A stretch of 64,000 nt of DNA from Dethiosulfovibrio peptidovorans DSM 11002 (GCF_000172975.1 NZ_ABTR02000001.1:1030501-1094500); one strand, 5' to 3'; numbered from the stretch's first letter, positions 53,367-62,967 are shown. Numbers and translations are program-made. The notes: a model not told the origin generated them from the letters alone.

Positions 53367-55439
53367 TTTCAGAAACGCCAGGAAACGATCGGCCCATTCG
53401 GGGTCGTACTGGGTTCCGGAACAGCGGCGTATCTCCTCAATTGCCTCCTCGTGGGTCATGGACTTTCCGTAGTATTTGTGGGTCATGGCCTCGTAGGAGT
53501 CCACCAGGTTCATGATTCTGCTTTCCAGAGGAATACCCTTTCCCGACACGGGGTCTTTCCTGAAGGGATAGCCGGTTCCGTCCCATCTCTGGTGGTGGTG
53601 CAGTATGGCGTCGGCCAGGTCCGAGAGGGTGGGGGCGGCTATTGCGATCCGGTAGCCTATCTCAGGGTGGCTTCGAACCTCTTTCCTCTCCTCATCGGTT
53701 AGAGGGCCTTTCTTGCCAAGTATCTTCGGGTCCACCCCTACCAGGCCGATATCGTGTATTTCGGCAAGACGGATCATCCTCTTGCGGAAGATCTCGTCCA
53801 CCTCGTCTATGGTGGGAACGAAGGCCGCCATTATTGAGCGGCACCTTTTCATGTGTCCCACCTTGCGACCCTCTCTGGAGGAAATCATCCTCAGGAAGAA
53901 GGTCAGTATGGCGTCCCTGGCGTCGTCCCTCTGGGTTTCCTTCCGTGCGTACATTCTCTCGTCGGCGTCCTTGATTATCTCCTCTATCGATCTTCTCGAT
54001 GCCTCTCCTGTAGCTATGCCCCAGGCCATTTGAAGAGGAATGTCTCCGTTCGAGTCGGCCTGTTCCAGCCTTGCTTTCAGTTCTGCTCCGATGTCCCTCT
54101 TTTCCGAGCTGTTAGGCACAAGCAGGGCAAATTCGTCTCCTCCCAGCCTGGCTACGGTGTCTCCCGGTTGGGATACGTCCTTTAACACCGTTGCGGCCTT
54201 GTTTATAAGCTTGTCTCCCCACTCGTGTCCCAGGGCGTCGTTAACCAGCTTTAGTCCGTTGACGTCGCACATCGCCACTGTTATCGGGTCTTGATCTCCA
54301 CGCCCCAGTCGGGAGACTTCCTCCTCGAAGTACCGTCTGTTGTGGAGCCCCGTCAGTGAATCCCTTACGCTCATCTCCCTGACTTCTTGGATGGATTTGC
54401 AAACCTTTTCTTTGAGGTCTTCCACGCTTTTCCAGATTCGCTTTATTTCCAGTGGCATGCCCGATGGGGGGGTGGGGGTCGGAGCGTAGTCTGCCTCCGA
54501 GGCCGAGAAGAGTTGCTTTTGCAGTTCGTCTATGGCTTTTGTGATGCTGTGAGACAGAAGCAGGAAGAAAAATATTCCTACTATTGTTGAGGAGATCAGT
54601 ATCTTGAGGTGTGTTTTAACTATGCGACTTGATCCGGCCTTGATCTCGTCCATGTTTAATGCTGCCCCTATGAAAAGATTCCCGTAGGCAAGGGGCGCTA
54701 TTTTTAGCATTTGTTTTTTACCGTTTTCCGAGATGTTATCGATCAACAGCCCCTCTTCGTTTTTTACCTCATCTGGGGAAAAACAAGGGGTTGCCTCCGA
54801 AAAATTCTCTCCTAAGGGTATTCCGTTATGGTCGAAGAGCCGGAAATACCCTCCTTTTCCGAAGCTGTGATTTTGTATCAAATTTATAAGATTGGAGAGT
54901 CTTACGGAGCCCAGTATGACTCCTTCGAATGCTCCGTCTATGATTAGGGGAACGGAGAATCCGATGAATTGAACCGCTTTTTTGTCTTTGGCCTGGATGA
55001 CCGAGGTTATATGGGGAACTCCTTCCTTTCCCAGAGTGAAGTATTTCCGGTCCAATACGTTGAATTGTCTCTCGGAGATATCTCCGACCTCGCTGTCCAA
55101 GACGGGGTTGCCGTTTCTATCGATATAGAGCAGTCTGGCCAGATCAGTTCTGCCGTGTGCCATGGCATGGAGATCTTGCGCCATGGCATGGAGGTCGAGA
55201 GATTGGACGGAGTGGAGTTTCGATACGGCCTTTATGTCCTCCATTATGCTCAGGTCGAACCAGCGGGCGATATAGTTCGTCTGGAGGTCCAGAGCGTTGT
55301 CCAAAGTCGTTAGGGCCAGGTCGGTCTCTCTGTCGCTTTCGTTTCTTACGAAGATTAAAATCGGCAAGGCAGTCACCAATATGAGGATGGCCAATATCGC
55401 TACGAAGGTGCTTCTTGCGCTTTTGGATGCGATGAACAT
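53343..55439 (-). CDS. Membrane sensor with GGDEF and HD-GYP domains
   Basis: A 698-residue c-di-GMP enzyme. A membrane helix at about 12-30, a dCache sensor domain at 35-280, a second helix at about 285-305, a short linker with Pro residues, a GGDEF domain with intact LGGDEFALL, then an HD-GYP phosphodiesterase domain with IHDIG, HPEIGYRIA and HHQRWDGTGYP. Both making and degrading domains look catalytically complete. GGAGGGATCC precedes ATG 55439. A seven-residue tandem repeat (DLHAMAQ DLHAMAH) in the sensor reflects a 21-base duplication at about 55157-55198. A link with the polysaccharide module is possible. Confidence 0.94.
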   Translation of the reverse strand: MFIASKSARSTFVAILAILILVTALPILIFVRNESDRETDLALTTLDNALDLQTNYIARWFDLSIMEDIKAVSKLHSVQSLDLHAMAQDLHAMAHGRTDLARLLYIDRNGNPVLDSEVGDISERQFNVLDRKYFTLGKEGVPHITSVIQAKDKKAVQFIGFSVPLIIDGAFEGVILGSVRLSNLINLIQNHSFGKGGYFRLFDHNGIPLGENFSEATPCFSPDEVKNEEGLLIDNISENGKKQMLKIAPLAYGNLFIGAALNMDEIKAGSSRIVKTHLKILISSTIVGIFFFLLLSHSITKAIDELQKQLFSASEADYAPTPTPPSGMPLEIKRIWKSVEDLKEKVCKSIQEVREMSVRDSLTGLHNRRYFEEEVSRLGRGDQDPITVAMCDVNGLKLVNDALGHEWGDKLINKAATVLKDVSQPGDTVARLGGDEFALLVPNSSEKRDIGAELKARLEQADSNGDIPLQMAWGIATGEASRRSIEEIIKDADERMYARKETQRDDARDAILTFFLRMISSREGRKVGHMKRCRSIMAAFVPTIDEVDEIFRKRMIRLAEIHDIGLVGVDPKILGKKGPLTDEERKEVRSHPEIGYRIAIAAPTLSDLADAILHHHQRWDGTGYPFRKDPVSGKGIPLESRIMNLVDSYEAMTHKYYGKSMTHEEAIEEIRRCSGTQYDPEWADRFLAFLKEKGPGVL

Positions 55440-55504
55440 AGGATCCCTCCTGAGAGCTCCTTTTTTCTCTGAAAATAGATTTTTCTCAGTTTATTTTATA
55501 CCTA

Positions 55505-56593
55505 TTACTCTCTTGGAACCACGATGTCGGAGGGATAGGAACCCAGCACCCTCATGGATAAACAGGATTTTCTCATGGCTTCCAGGGCGTCGGATATCTC
55601 CGGATCGGAGGAGTTGCCCATCATGTCCAGAAAGAACAGGTATTCGAAGGGGTTGCCCTGCATGGGGCGGGACTGTATGGCAGTCAGGTTAACCCCTGCC
55701 GTACGGAGAGGGTCCAGCGCTCCCAGGAGGGATCCCGGTCTGTGAGGTACGGAGAAGAGTATGGAGGTTTTATCCCCCTCGGATCTGGTTGAACCCTTGG
55801 GGCCTACTACCCAGAACCTGGTCCTGTTGTGGGATCTGTCCTGTATGTCCCTGGCAAGTATATTTATTCGGTTTGCCTCCGCCGCCTTGGCGCTGCACAC
55901 CGCTGCCGTTCCCGGTTCGGAAGAGGCTATGGCGGCTCCGTGGCTGGTGGTACCCACCGGTTCCTTTTTCGCTCCCGGTAGCTTTTCCTCCAGCCAGAGT
56001 CTGCACTGGGCCAGGGCCTGGGGGTGGGAGACCACCCGTTTTATCTCCGAGAGAGGCGAGGTCGAGGCAAGGACGTGTCTTATAGGAAGGCTAACCTCCT
56101 GTATCACAGTCATTTCCGGTCCTGTCTCGGAGAATCCGTCCAGGGTCGCGTAGACGGTCCCCTCCACGGTGTTCTCCACCGGCACGAGCCCGAGAGAGGC
56201 CCTGCTGGTCTCGACGGCCCTGAACACCTCTCTGGGACCGGTCACGAACAGGGGGTCGATCGAGGATCCCAGGGCTCTTTCCATGGCCTGTTGGGAATAG
56301 GACCCCTCGGGGCCCATACAGGCCACGGTAGGTCTGACCTGGACCGATCGACAGAGGGATATTATCTCTTTGTGTATGGTGGACAGGGATTCTCGATCCA
56401 GGTCGGGGTTCATCTCGCTGAAACGGCGTATGATCCGTTCCTCCCTGACCGGGTCGTAGATAGGGCCGTCTCCCTTGGCTCTACCTATCTCTTTTGCAGT
56501 CTCCACCCGTCTCGCCAGCAGCTTTGCGATGTCTTTGTCCAGCTCGTCTATGGTCGTTCTGAGTTCTTTCAGTCTGTCGTTCAACTCGATCAC
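55505..56593 (-). CDS. pheA: Bifunctional chorismate mutase/prephenate dehydratase
   Basis: A 362-residue P-protein for phenylalanine synthesis. Residues 1-85 are an AroQ-type chorismate mutase (LRTTIDELDKDIAKLLARRV, the usual Arg and Glu residues). The dehydratase domain runs from about 90 (VACMGPEGSYSQQA) through VPVENTVEGTVYATLDGF to RTRFWVVG. A C-terminal ACT domain (TSILFSVPHRPGSLLGAL, then LTAIQSRPMQGNPFEYLFF) gives feedback control by phenylalanine; its motif is QSRP rather than ESRP. It stands alone, away from the trp operon. Confidence 0.95.
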   Translation of the reverse strand: MIELNDRLKELRTTIDELDKDIAKLLARRVETAKEIGRAKGDGPIYDPVREERIIRRFSEMNPDLDRESLSTIHKEIISLCRSVQVRPTVACMGPEGSYSQQAMERALGSSIDPLFVTGPREVFRAVETSRASLGLVPVENTVEGTVYATLDGFSETGPEMTVIQEVSLPIRHVLASTSPLSEIKRVVSHPQALAQCRLWLEEKLPGAKKEPVGTTSHGAAIASSEPGTAAVCSAKAAEANRINILARDIQDRSHNRTRFWVVGPKGSTRSEGDKTSILFSVPHRPGSLLGALDPLRTAGVNLTAIQSRPMQGNPFEYLFFLDMMGNSSDPEISDALEAMRKSCLSMRVLGSYPSDIVVPRE

Positions 56594-56627
56594 CTGTTCT
56601 TTCCGGAGTTTTCAGCACCTACGAGAT

Positions 56628-57869
56628 CTACTTATCGATCTCGCCGGAGCTCTTCAAAGCCCATCGGGCCGTCATAGGGCCTATGAATTCGTGTATTACC
56701 GTGCAGCCTATGATGACGTTTATCAGAGTGTCCGCGAAGGGGGCCATCTCGGGGATCCTCTTGAGGGTCAACGCCAGACCGATCACTATGCCGCCCAGGG
56801 GGATTAGCCCTCCTATCACGTATCGGCAGGTTCTACCGTCCACCCCTGTGAGGTCGCCCCCTCCGTAGATTCCCGCCGCCTTGCCCAGCACCCTTAAGAG
56901 CACGACCGCCGGAATGAAGGCCAGGGAAGACAGAAGCGACGGCATGTCGAGGGTCATTCCGCTCACGCAGAAGAAGATGAGGAACACCGGCTCCTCCAGA
57001 GTGGACTGTACGAAGTCGAAGATCTCGTCGGAGCGATCGTTGGCGTTAACCACCCAGATTCCCATGACCATGGTGGCCAGAAGCTCGTCGGCCTTCAGCG
57101 CCTCCGCGACGCCGAAGCAGGCCATAAGCCCTCCTACGAGCACTATGGTGAGCCCTCCGCCTCCCTCGCCGTCCAGGGCCTTGGAGCTCATTCGATCGAC
57201 CATTATGCCGAAGACGCATCCCACGGCAGCGGAGAGGACGATCGTCCAGACCGGAGAGAGCAGCACCGAGAAGAGGGAAAGTTCTCCTCCTCCCATTATC
57301 GTTCTGGCCAGAGCCAGAGCCAGACCGAAGTTTATTATGCCGAAACCGTCGTCGAAGGCGGATACGCCCAATATGGTCGAGGTAACAGGTCCCTTCGCTC
57401 CATACTGGTGGGCTACCGCTATCGTCGCCGCCGGGTCGGTAGGGGAGACCAATCCTCCCATCAAAATGGAGAAGGCCAGCACCGCCGGGGTTCCGGAGAT
57501 GCCGAAATGGGATCCTAAGAGCACGCAAAAGGGGATCATACCGAGTATCACCGCCAGAAAGGCCCCTTCGGCCTCCAGAATCGTCATTGCCACGATGCTT
57601 TTGCCGAGGGAGCGTATTTTATCTATAGCCAGGGATCCCCCGATCTCGAAGGTTATGACGCACAGTAGCACGTTTACCATCGTGTTCGTTCCCGCTATGG
57701 CACTTTGGGGAACCAGGCCGAAGACGGTGGGGTTCAGTATCAATCCTGCGGCGAGATAGCCAGTTATCTTGGGAAGCCCGGCCTTCACCGCCAGGTGTCC
57801 CAGAAAATAGCCGAAGAAGATCACCAGTCCCATGCCGAGCAAGGGATCCTGCATAAAGGGAAAGTTCAT
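56628..57869 (-). CDS. Cation:proton antiporter, CPA2-like
   Basis: About 413 residues from ATG 57869, with GGAGG eight bases upstream; the longer frame from 57905 precedes this site. Twelve or so helices with KITGYLAAGLILNPTVFGLVP, MGGLVSPTDPAATIAVAHQYG (a variant of the D-D transport region), SAFDDGFGIINFGLAL and DEIFDFVQSTLEEPVFLIFF. This is the Na+(K+)/H+ exchanger fold; no regulatory TrkA domain is attached. It is divergent from the EFR1-type gene. Confidence 0.85.
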   Translation of the reverse strand: MNFPFMQDPLLGMGLVIFFGYFLGHLAVKAGLPKITGYLAAGLILNPTVFGLVPQSAIAGTNTMVNVLLCVITFEIGGSLAIDKIRSLGKSIVAMTILEAEGAFLAVILGMIPFCVLLGSHFGISGTPAVLAFSILMGGLVSPTDPAATIAVAHQYGAKGPVTSTILGVSAFDDGFGIINFGLALALARTIMGGGELSLFSVLLSPVWTIVLSAAVGCVFGIMVDRMSSKALDGEGGGGLTIVLVGGLMACFGVAEALKADELLATMVMGIWVVNANDRSDEIFDFVQSTLEEPVFLIFFCVSGMTLDMPSLLSSLAFIPAVVLLRVLGKAAGIYGGGDLTGVDGRTCRYVIGGLIPLGGIVIGLALTLKRIPEMAPFADTLINVIIGCTVIHEFIGPMTARWALKSSGEIDK

Positions 57870-57994
57870 ATAGCCATCCTCCGTTTTAGTGGTTTTGCCG
57901 ACCATTCTACATCATGGAAGGACGATGGTGACGATCGGACCTTCAGGGTGTAGGATATCGGAGTATCTTTATCAACAAGAGAGGGGTCTTTATC

Positions 57995-58813
57995 TTGAAG
58001 TTCGATACAGCGGCTGTCGTAAGCTATTCTCCCACCGGGACGACCACAAGAGTTATGAAGGAGATCGTGGAGGGTATGGGATCGAAGCTTTCCTTTTTGG
58101 ATGCTACATTGCCGGAGGCGAGAGAGACGGCCATCCTTCCCGAGGGAGACGTTCTGTTGGTAGGGATGCCTGTCTATTCCGGCAGGATCGCCAAAGAGGG
58201 ACGGGCTTTGCTGGAGAAACTCCGGGGAGACGGACGGCCCGCCGTAGCCGTGGTGGTCTACGGCAATAGGCACTACGACGATGCGCTGTTGGAGCTTGGG
58301 GATCTCCTGAAGGAGAAGGAGTTCAAGGTGGTTGTCGGAGCGGCCTTCATCGGCGAGCATTCCTTCGCCGACGAAAAGTATCCTACAGCCATAGGCAGGC
58401 CGGACGGCTACGACATGCCTGTGATACGGTCTTTCGGGGCCAAGATGGCCAAGATGCTTGGCGCTGTCGATTCGGTCTCCGAGCTGCCCGAGGCGGATCT
58501 GCCTGGGAAGAGGCCCTACAAAGTTCCCTCCACCATGCCGGAGGGGTCTCCCGTAACCGATGTAGAGATGTGCGTTCACTGTGGAAAATGCGCCGCGGTA
58601 TGTCCCGTAGGGGCGGTGGATTCGAAGGATCCCAACGTAACCGACGGCGTGGCCTGCACTTTCTGCTGCGCCTGCGTGAAGGCCTGTCCTACCGGTGCTA
58701 GGGTGCTGAAGCTGGAGCCCGTGGCCTCTTTGGGAAAGAAGATGTGGGACAACTTCTCCTCCCGTCGGGAGCCCGAGTTTTTTCTGCCGATGTCCCTGGA
58801 TGCAAAGCGGTGA
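57995..58813 (+). CDS. EFR1-type flavodoxin/ferredoxin protein
   Basis: A 272-residue fusion of a flavodoxin-like domain (YSPTGTTTRVMKEIVEGMG phosphate loop, VLLVGMPVYSGRIAKEGRA, VVVYGNRHYDDALLE) with a C-terminal two-cluster ferredoxin (CVHCGKCAAVCPVG and CTFCCACVKACPTG). Such EFR1 proteins shuttle electrons in anaerobes. TTG 57995 follows GAGAGGGG. It lies 11 bases ahead of the TauE gene, suggesting one transcript for a sulfur-compound redox and export pair. Confidence 0.9.
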   Translation: MKFDTAAVVSYSPTGTTTRVMKEIVEGMGSKLSFLDATLPEARETAILPEGDVLLVGMPVYSGRIAKEGRALLEKLRGDGRPAVAVVVYGNRHYDDALLELGDLLKEKEFKVVVGAAFIGEHSFADEKYPTAIGRPDGYDMPVIRSFGAKMAKMLGAVDSVSELPEADLPGKRPYKVPSTMPEGSPVTDVEMCVHCGKCAAVCPVGAVDSKDPNVTDGVACTFCCACVKACPTGARVLKLEPVASLGKKMWDNFSSRREPEFFLPMSLDAKR

Positions 58814-58943
58814 GGGATTCTTGAATGACGAGTTTAACCGTCGTAGCCTTTCTTATTTTAATCGTGGCTATCACCATGACTATGGTAGGCAAGGGTGGAG
58901 GTAATTTTTATGTCGTGATTTTGGCTATCGCAGGTATCCATAT

Positions 58944-60241
58944 GGGCATCTCTAAAAACTCCCCTAACTGGCAGGGAGAAAAACCCCTGTTTAGGCTGGG
59001 ATGTTAAAATACCGGTTGTAACCAAAAATTCTCGAGAAGGGATGGGATCCCCTTGAAACAGCGGAGCCTCTTTGCGGAAGAAATAGCCTACGATAGCCTT
59101 GAAAAGGTGAACGATCCACTGGTACGAATAGAGAAAGCGGTGGACTGGTCCATCTTCGAGCAGCCGTTGAAGGACTTCCGCGAAGGGCTCAGACAGAAGG
59201 ATTCTCTGGGAGGAAGAAAGCCCTTCCCTCCTCTTCTCATGTTCAAGATCCTGGTGCTTCAGGCACTGTACAACCTGTCGGACGACGCAATGGAGTTTCA
59301 GGTAAGGGACAGGCTTTCCTTCAGACGTTTTCTCGGCCTCTCCCTGGAAGCCAAAGTCCCTGATGCCAAGACTATATGGCTTTTTCGGGAGCAGCTGACC
59401 AAGGCGGAACTGATGAAGCCTCTGTTCGATCTTTTTGACGGTCACATCCGTAAAAGCGGCTTCGAGGCAAAAAAAGGGCAGATAGTGGATGCCTCCATAG
59501 TGAAGGTCCCGATCCAGAGGAACAAACGGGATGAAAACCGCAAGATCAAGGATGGAGAACCACCGGAAGACTGGCCCGACAACAAGAGATCTCAAAAAGA
59601 CACCGATGCCAGGTGGACGAAGAAAAACGGCAAAAGCTCCTTCGGCTACAAGAACCACATAGAGATCGACTCTCAGAACAAGATCATCCGTAAATACAGC
59701 GTAACCGAGGCATCGGTCCACGACAGCAATGTATTCGAGGAACTCATCGATCCCAGTAACAGCAGCAAAGACGTCTATGCCGACTCAGCTTATAGAAGCC
59801 ATGAGAAAATCTCTTGGCTTGAGGAACAAGGCTACAGACCGAAGATCCAACGAAAAGGATACAGAGGCAAACCCATCACGTGGTGGGAAAAACAGGGTAA
59901 CAGAACAAGATCCAAAGTCCGAAGCCGAGTGGAGCACGTCTTTGGAGCCCAAACCATGAAGGCCGGCAACCTGATAGTTCGAACTATCGGGAAAGCCAGA
60001 GCTTCAACCGCTATAGGACTGAGAAACCTGGCCTATAACATCGTTCGATTCTCGTTCCTGATGATGAAGTCAGGGGCGATATCTGCCGTGCCCAAATGAC
60101 GGTAAAAGCCGAGTTGTTCAGGTCACCGGAGCGACAATAGAGAATCATCTTAACGCTGATTTAGCCTAATTTGTCGCTGTTTCTGGTCTGTGGCTTTTTT
60201 GTCTGCTCAGACCGCTAAATATGGGGTTGCTAGAGGTGCCC
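58944..60241 (+). mobile_element. IS5-family insertion sequence, complete
   Basis: A 1298-bp element. The left end begins GGGCATCTCTAAAAAC and the right end, read inwards, GGGCACCTCTAGCAAC: imperfect terminal inverted repeats of about 18 bases. ATAT is present on both sides (58940-58943 and 60242-60245), a 4-bp target duplication. The transposase gene occupies most of the length. All parts needed for transposition appear intact. Confidence 0.92.
59053..60099 (+). CDS. IS5-family transposase
   Basis: A 348-residue DDE transposase. LLMFKILVLQALYNLSDDAME and RDRLSFRRFLGLSLE are the family N-terminal domain; QIVDASIVKVPIQ carries the first Asp, DVYADSAYRS the second and SRVEHVFG the Glu within the Y-(2)-R-(3)-E type region. 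TTG 59053 starts it with GAAGGGATGGG upstream. The frame is undamaged, so the element may still be mobile. Confidence 0.93.
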   Translation: MKQRSLFAEEIAYDSLEKVNDPLVRIEKAVDWSIFEQPLKDFREGLRQKDSLGGRKPFPPLLMFKILVLQALYNLSDDAMEFQVRDRLSFRRFLGLSLEAKVPDAKTIWLFREQLTKAELMKPLFDLFDGHIRKSGFEAKKGQIVDASIVKVPIQRNKRDENRKIKDGEPPEDWPDNKRSQKDTDARWTKKNGKSSFGYKNHIEIDSQNKIIRKYSVTEASVHDSNVFEELIDPSNSSKDVYADSAYRSHEKISWLEEQGYRPKIQRKGYRGKPITWWEKQGNRTRSKVRSRVEHVFGAQTMKAGNLIVRTIGKARASTAIGLRNLAYNIVRFSFLMMKSGAISAVPK

Positions 60242-60941
60242 ATATGCATGAAGCTGCGACGACGGCCCAGTTTATCCTATTTTTCGCGTCGATGGCTGCG
60301 ATGATCGTGTTCCAAAAAAATAAATCGGTCTCGTGGGTGTTAGCCGTTTTAGTAGGTGTCGTTACCGCACTTTCCGCTCTTGGAGGAGGATACTTTTCAC
60401 ATCTATTCAGCGGTTTTACATTGAAAATAGTGTTTTCTTTGCTGTTGATGATCGCCGGAATCGTCATGCTTCTCCCCGTTGCCGAGCGTCGAGCCTCCAC
60501 CGAGGTCAGACGTTTGGGGGTTATTCGTATTCGATCTGGGGCGGGGTTGGAAACGTATAACGTGAATATGTGGATCGCACTGCCTGTAGCCATTTTGACC
60601 GGTTTCGGATCCGGAATGGTCGGTGTGTCAGGTGGCTCTTTTCTGGTCCCTCTGATGGTTTTTGCCTGTGGGGTCCCTATGCACACAGCGGTAGGGACTG
60701 CGTCTATCTTAATAGCGATAACTGCTTTTATGGGTTTTGCCGGCCATGCTGCTCAAGGTGATTTTAACGCATCTTGGGCCATCCCTCTGGCGGTAGTCAC
60801 CGCTTTTGGGGGGATTCTTGGCGGAAGAATGGCATTGAGTGCGAAGCCTAAACATCTTAAAAAGCTTTTTGCCTACACGAATTGGCTTGCCGCTTTGTTC
60901 ATGATCGTCAATGCGCTTCACACGAGAGGATTTATATAGTT

Positions 60942-60969
60942 TTGATCGAACCAGCAGAGGGTGTATAAT
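60942..60969 (+). promoter_or_regulatory. Promoter upstream of the choloylglycine-hydrolase-like gene
   Basis: TTGATC (60942-60947) and a perfect TATAAT (60964-60969) are separated by 16 bases, and transcription would start about 25 bases before the ribosome site AAGGGGGAGG. Confidence 0.7.
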
Positions 60970-61001
60970 TTACGTAATATTCTAAGGGGGAGGCGATACG
61001 T

Positions 61002-62054
61002 TTGCAGTTAAAACCGTTGTCGTTTATCGCTGTTTTTCTCACGTTCCTGCTGGTTTTGGTCGGTTCGGCTTTCGGCTGTACCAGGGTGACCTACGTCGGT
61101 CCGGAGGACACGATCATAACCGGTCGTACTATGGATTGGGGGAGCGATATAGGGAGTAACCTTTGGGTTTTTCCTCGCGGTATGGAGAGAGACGGCGCTG
61201 CCGGACCGAACTCAGTCAAGTGGAGTTCTCTCTACGGCAGCGTGGTGGCCTCCGCCTTCGACGCCGCTACTGTTGATGGAATGAACGAAAAAGGCTTGGT
61301 GGTTAATTTGCTTTATCTGGTGGAGTCGCAGTATCCCAAGCCGAAAAAGGGCGACCCCAGGTCTCCTATCTCGATAGCCGCCTGGGCTCAGTATGTTCTG
61401 GATAGGTTCGCCACGGTGAAAGAGGCGGTGAAGGCTCTGAGCCAGGAACCTTTTTACGTGGTTCCCACCATGACCCCGGACGGACATACCGGACACGCCC
61501 ATCTTGCCATATCGGATCTTTCCGGCGACTCGGCCATTTTCGAGTATCTGGAGGGGAAGCTCGTGATCCACCACGGCAAAGAGTATCAGGTCATGACCAA
61601 CTCGCCTTCCTTCGATAAACAGTTGGCACTCTGCGCCTACTGGCAGGAGATCGGCGGCTTGACCATGCTTCCCGGGACCAATCGCGCATCCGATCGATTC
61701 GTCAGGGCCGCCTTCTACATCGATGCCATACCCAAAACGTCAGACATAAGGACCGCTTTGGCGGGGGTGCTCGGGGTTATCAGAAACGCGTCGGTACCTT
61801 TGGGAATATCCACCCCCGACAAGCCCAACATCTCCTCGACTTTGTGGCGTACTCTGGCGGATCATAAAAACAGAAGGTACTACTTCGACGGGGTGCTCAG
61901 CCCGAGCCTGTTCTGGGTTGACCTGGATAAGTTGGACTTGGCGGAGGGGGCTCCGGTCCTTCATCTGCCCCTGAAGGACGTCGCACTGGGAGGCGAGGCC
62001 TCCGGTAATTTTGAAACTTCGACGCCCTTCGAGTTTTTAGAAGCGCAGCCATGA
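61002..62054 (+). CDS. Secreted choloylglycine-hydrolase/penicillin V acylase-type enzyme
   Basis: A 350-residue Ntn hydrolase. The signal peptide ends at SAFG, directly before C26 (FGCTRVTYVG), so cleavage exposes the catalytic N-terminal Cys. TGRTMDWGSDIGSNLWVFPRG contains the conserved Arg and Asp; DGMNEKGLVVNLLYL and YQVMTNSPSFDKQLAL (Asn) follow in family order. Relatives hydrolyse bile-salt amides, penicillin V or N-acyl homoserine lactones. The export signal points to activity outside the cytoplasm. TTG 61002 follows AAGGGGGAGG. No transporter or regulator adjoins it. Confidence 0.9.
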   Translation: MQLKPLSFIAVFLTFLLVLVGSAFGCTRVTYVGPEDTIITGRTMDWGSDIGSNLWVFPRGMERDGAAGPNSVKWSSLYGSVVASAFDAATVDGMNEKGLVVNLLYLVESQYPKPKKGDPRSPISIAAWAQYVLDRFATVKEAVKALSQEPFYVVPTMTPDGHTGHAHLAISDLSGDSAIFEYLEGKLVIHHGKEYQVMTNSPSFDKQLALCAYWQEIGGLTMLPGTNRASDRFVRAAFYIDAIPKTSDIRTALAGVLGVIRNASVPLGISTPDKPNISSTLWRTLADHKNRRYYFDGVLSPSLFWVDLDKLDLAEGAPVLHLPLKDVALGGEASGNFETSTPFEFLEAQP

Positions 62055-62063
62055 TAAATATGC

Positions 62064-62099
62064 GGGAATCTCGATCTTATGTCGAGATTCCCGTTTTTT
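62064..62099 (+). terminator. Terminator after the acylase-type gene
   Basis: GGGAATCTCGA pairs with TCGAGATTCCC around TCTTATG and is followed by GTTTTTTTC. Confidence 0.9.
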
Positions 62100-62172
62100 T
62101 CTTGAAATACTTAAGCTCCGATCTTTTCCTCTGACGTTCCTCTTGTTCCGTTTACTTCGAGTTCTCTGTCGT

Positions 62173-62967
62173 CTAAATCCCGATCATGTTTTTTACGTCC
62201 TGTGCCGGAGGGGTTCCGAAAAGTCGTTTGTACTCCCGGCTGAACTGTGAGGGACTTTCGTATCCCACCTGAAACGCCGCCGTCGCTGCGTCCAGACGTT
62301 CGGTAAGCATCAACCGTCTCGCCTCGTTCAGCCGGAGCCTCTTCTGGAACTGGAGAGGGCTCATGGCCGTTACGGATCGAAAATGGTGATGAAAGGTGGA
62401 TTGGCTCATGCCCGATCGAGAGGCCAGTTCGTCCATCTTGATCTGATCCGCGAAGTTTCTCCTTAGCCACTCTATCGTGCTGGCTATGCTGTGGCTGTGG
62501 TTTCCCGCCGTGACTATCCGTCTCAATTTGGGGCCCTGTTCACCGACAAGAAGCCGGTAGAATATCTCCCGTTTGATCATCAGGCCCAGCACCGGTAGAT
62601 CCTCCGGTGATTTAAGCAAGTTCACCAATCGAAGAAAAGCCTCCAGCATGTTCGGAGTTGCCTCGCTGGCCTCAAGTACCTGGGCTACTACCGGAAGATC
62701 CACCGAGGTTATCAAAAAATATCTGTCGTCGTATATATAGCTTTCCTCTCCCAGAAAGATCCGCTTTCTCCCCTGGGCTATCAGGCATATGCTGGAGTCC
62801 ATCGTATAGCTCAACGGCTCGGTAGGGGAGTTCCCCCTTATGAGAACCAGTCCTGCGATCTCCGTTTCCAGTCGAGGCCGTGTCCTGGTTCGCCTGTCGA
62901 TCTCCATGGCTAAAGCCCTCTGTATAGTATCTATCCGATCATCGCAAGATCTCGCCGTATCGCTCAT
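62173..62967 (-). CDS. AraC-family regulator with shortened N-terminal domain
   Basis: A 264-residue regulator. The N-terminal AraC_N domain (SICLIAQGRKRIFLGEESY, YFLITSVDLPVVAQVLEA) is followed by LVNLLKSPEDLPVLGLMIKRE and two helix-turn-helix motifs (MDELASRSGMSQSTFHHHFR and AAFQVGYESPSQFSREYKRLFG). Relatives are about 300-310 residues; here some 40-45 residues seem missing between LEASEATP and NMLEAFLRL, but the frame is kept. It diverges from the cupin/CMD genes and probably regulates them. Whether the shortened sensor part still works is unknown. Confidence 0.85.
   Translation of the reverse strand: MSDTARSCDDRIDTIQRALAMEIDRRTRTRPRLETEIAGLVLIRGNSPTEPLSYTMDSSICLIAQGRKRIFLGEESYIYDDRYFLITSVDLPVVAQVLEASEATPNMLEAFLRLVNLLKSPEDLPVLGLMIKREIFYRLLVGEQGPKLRRIVTAGNHSHSIASTIEWLRRNFADQIKMDELASRSGMSQSTFHHHFRSVTAMSPLQFQKRLRLNEARRLMLTERLDAATAAFQVGYESPSQFSREYKRLFGTPPAQDVKNMIGI

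Larger units (their letters stand above)
58825..60939 (+). pseudogene. TauE/SafE-family exporter gene split by an insertion sequence
   Basis: The 5' part (58825-58943) ends in VGKGGGNFYVVILAIAGIHM. The gene resumes at 60246 with HEAATTAQFILFFASMAAM and continues through GVSGGSFLVPLMVFACGVP to TAA at 60937-60939. Removing the 1298-bp element and one copy of its 4-bp duplication restores a perfect 270-codon frame. TauE/SafE proteins export sulfite, sulfoacetate and related anions, which fits the redox gene just upstream. The insertion is young because neither half has decayed. Confidence 0.93.
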
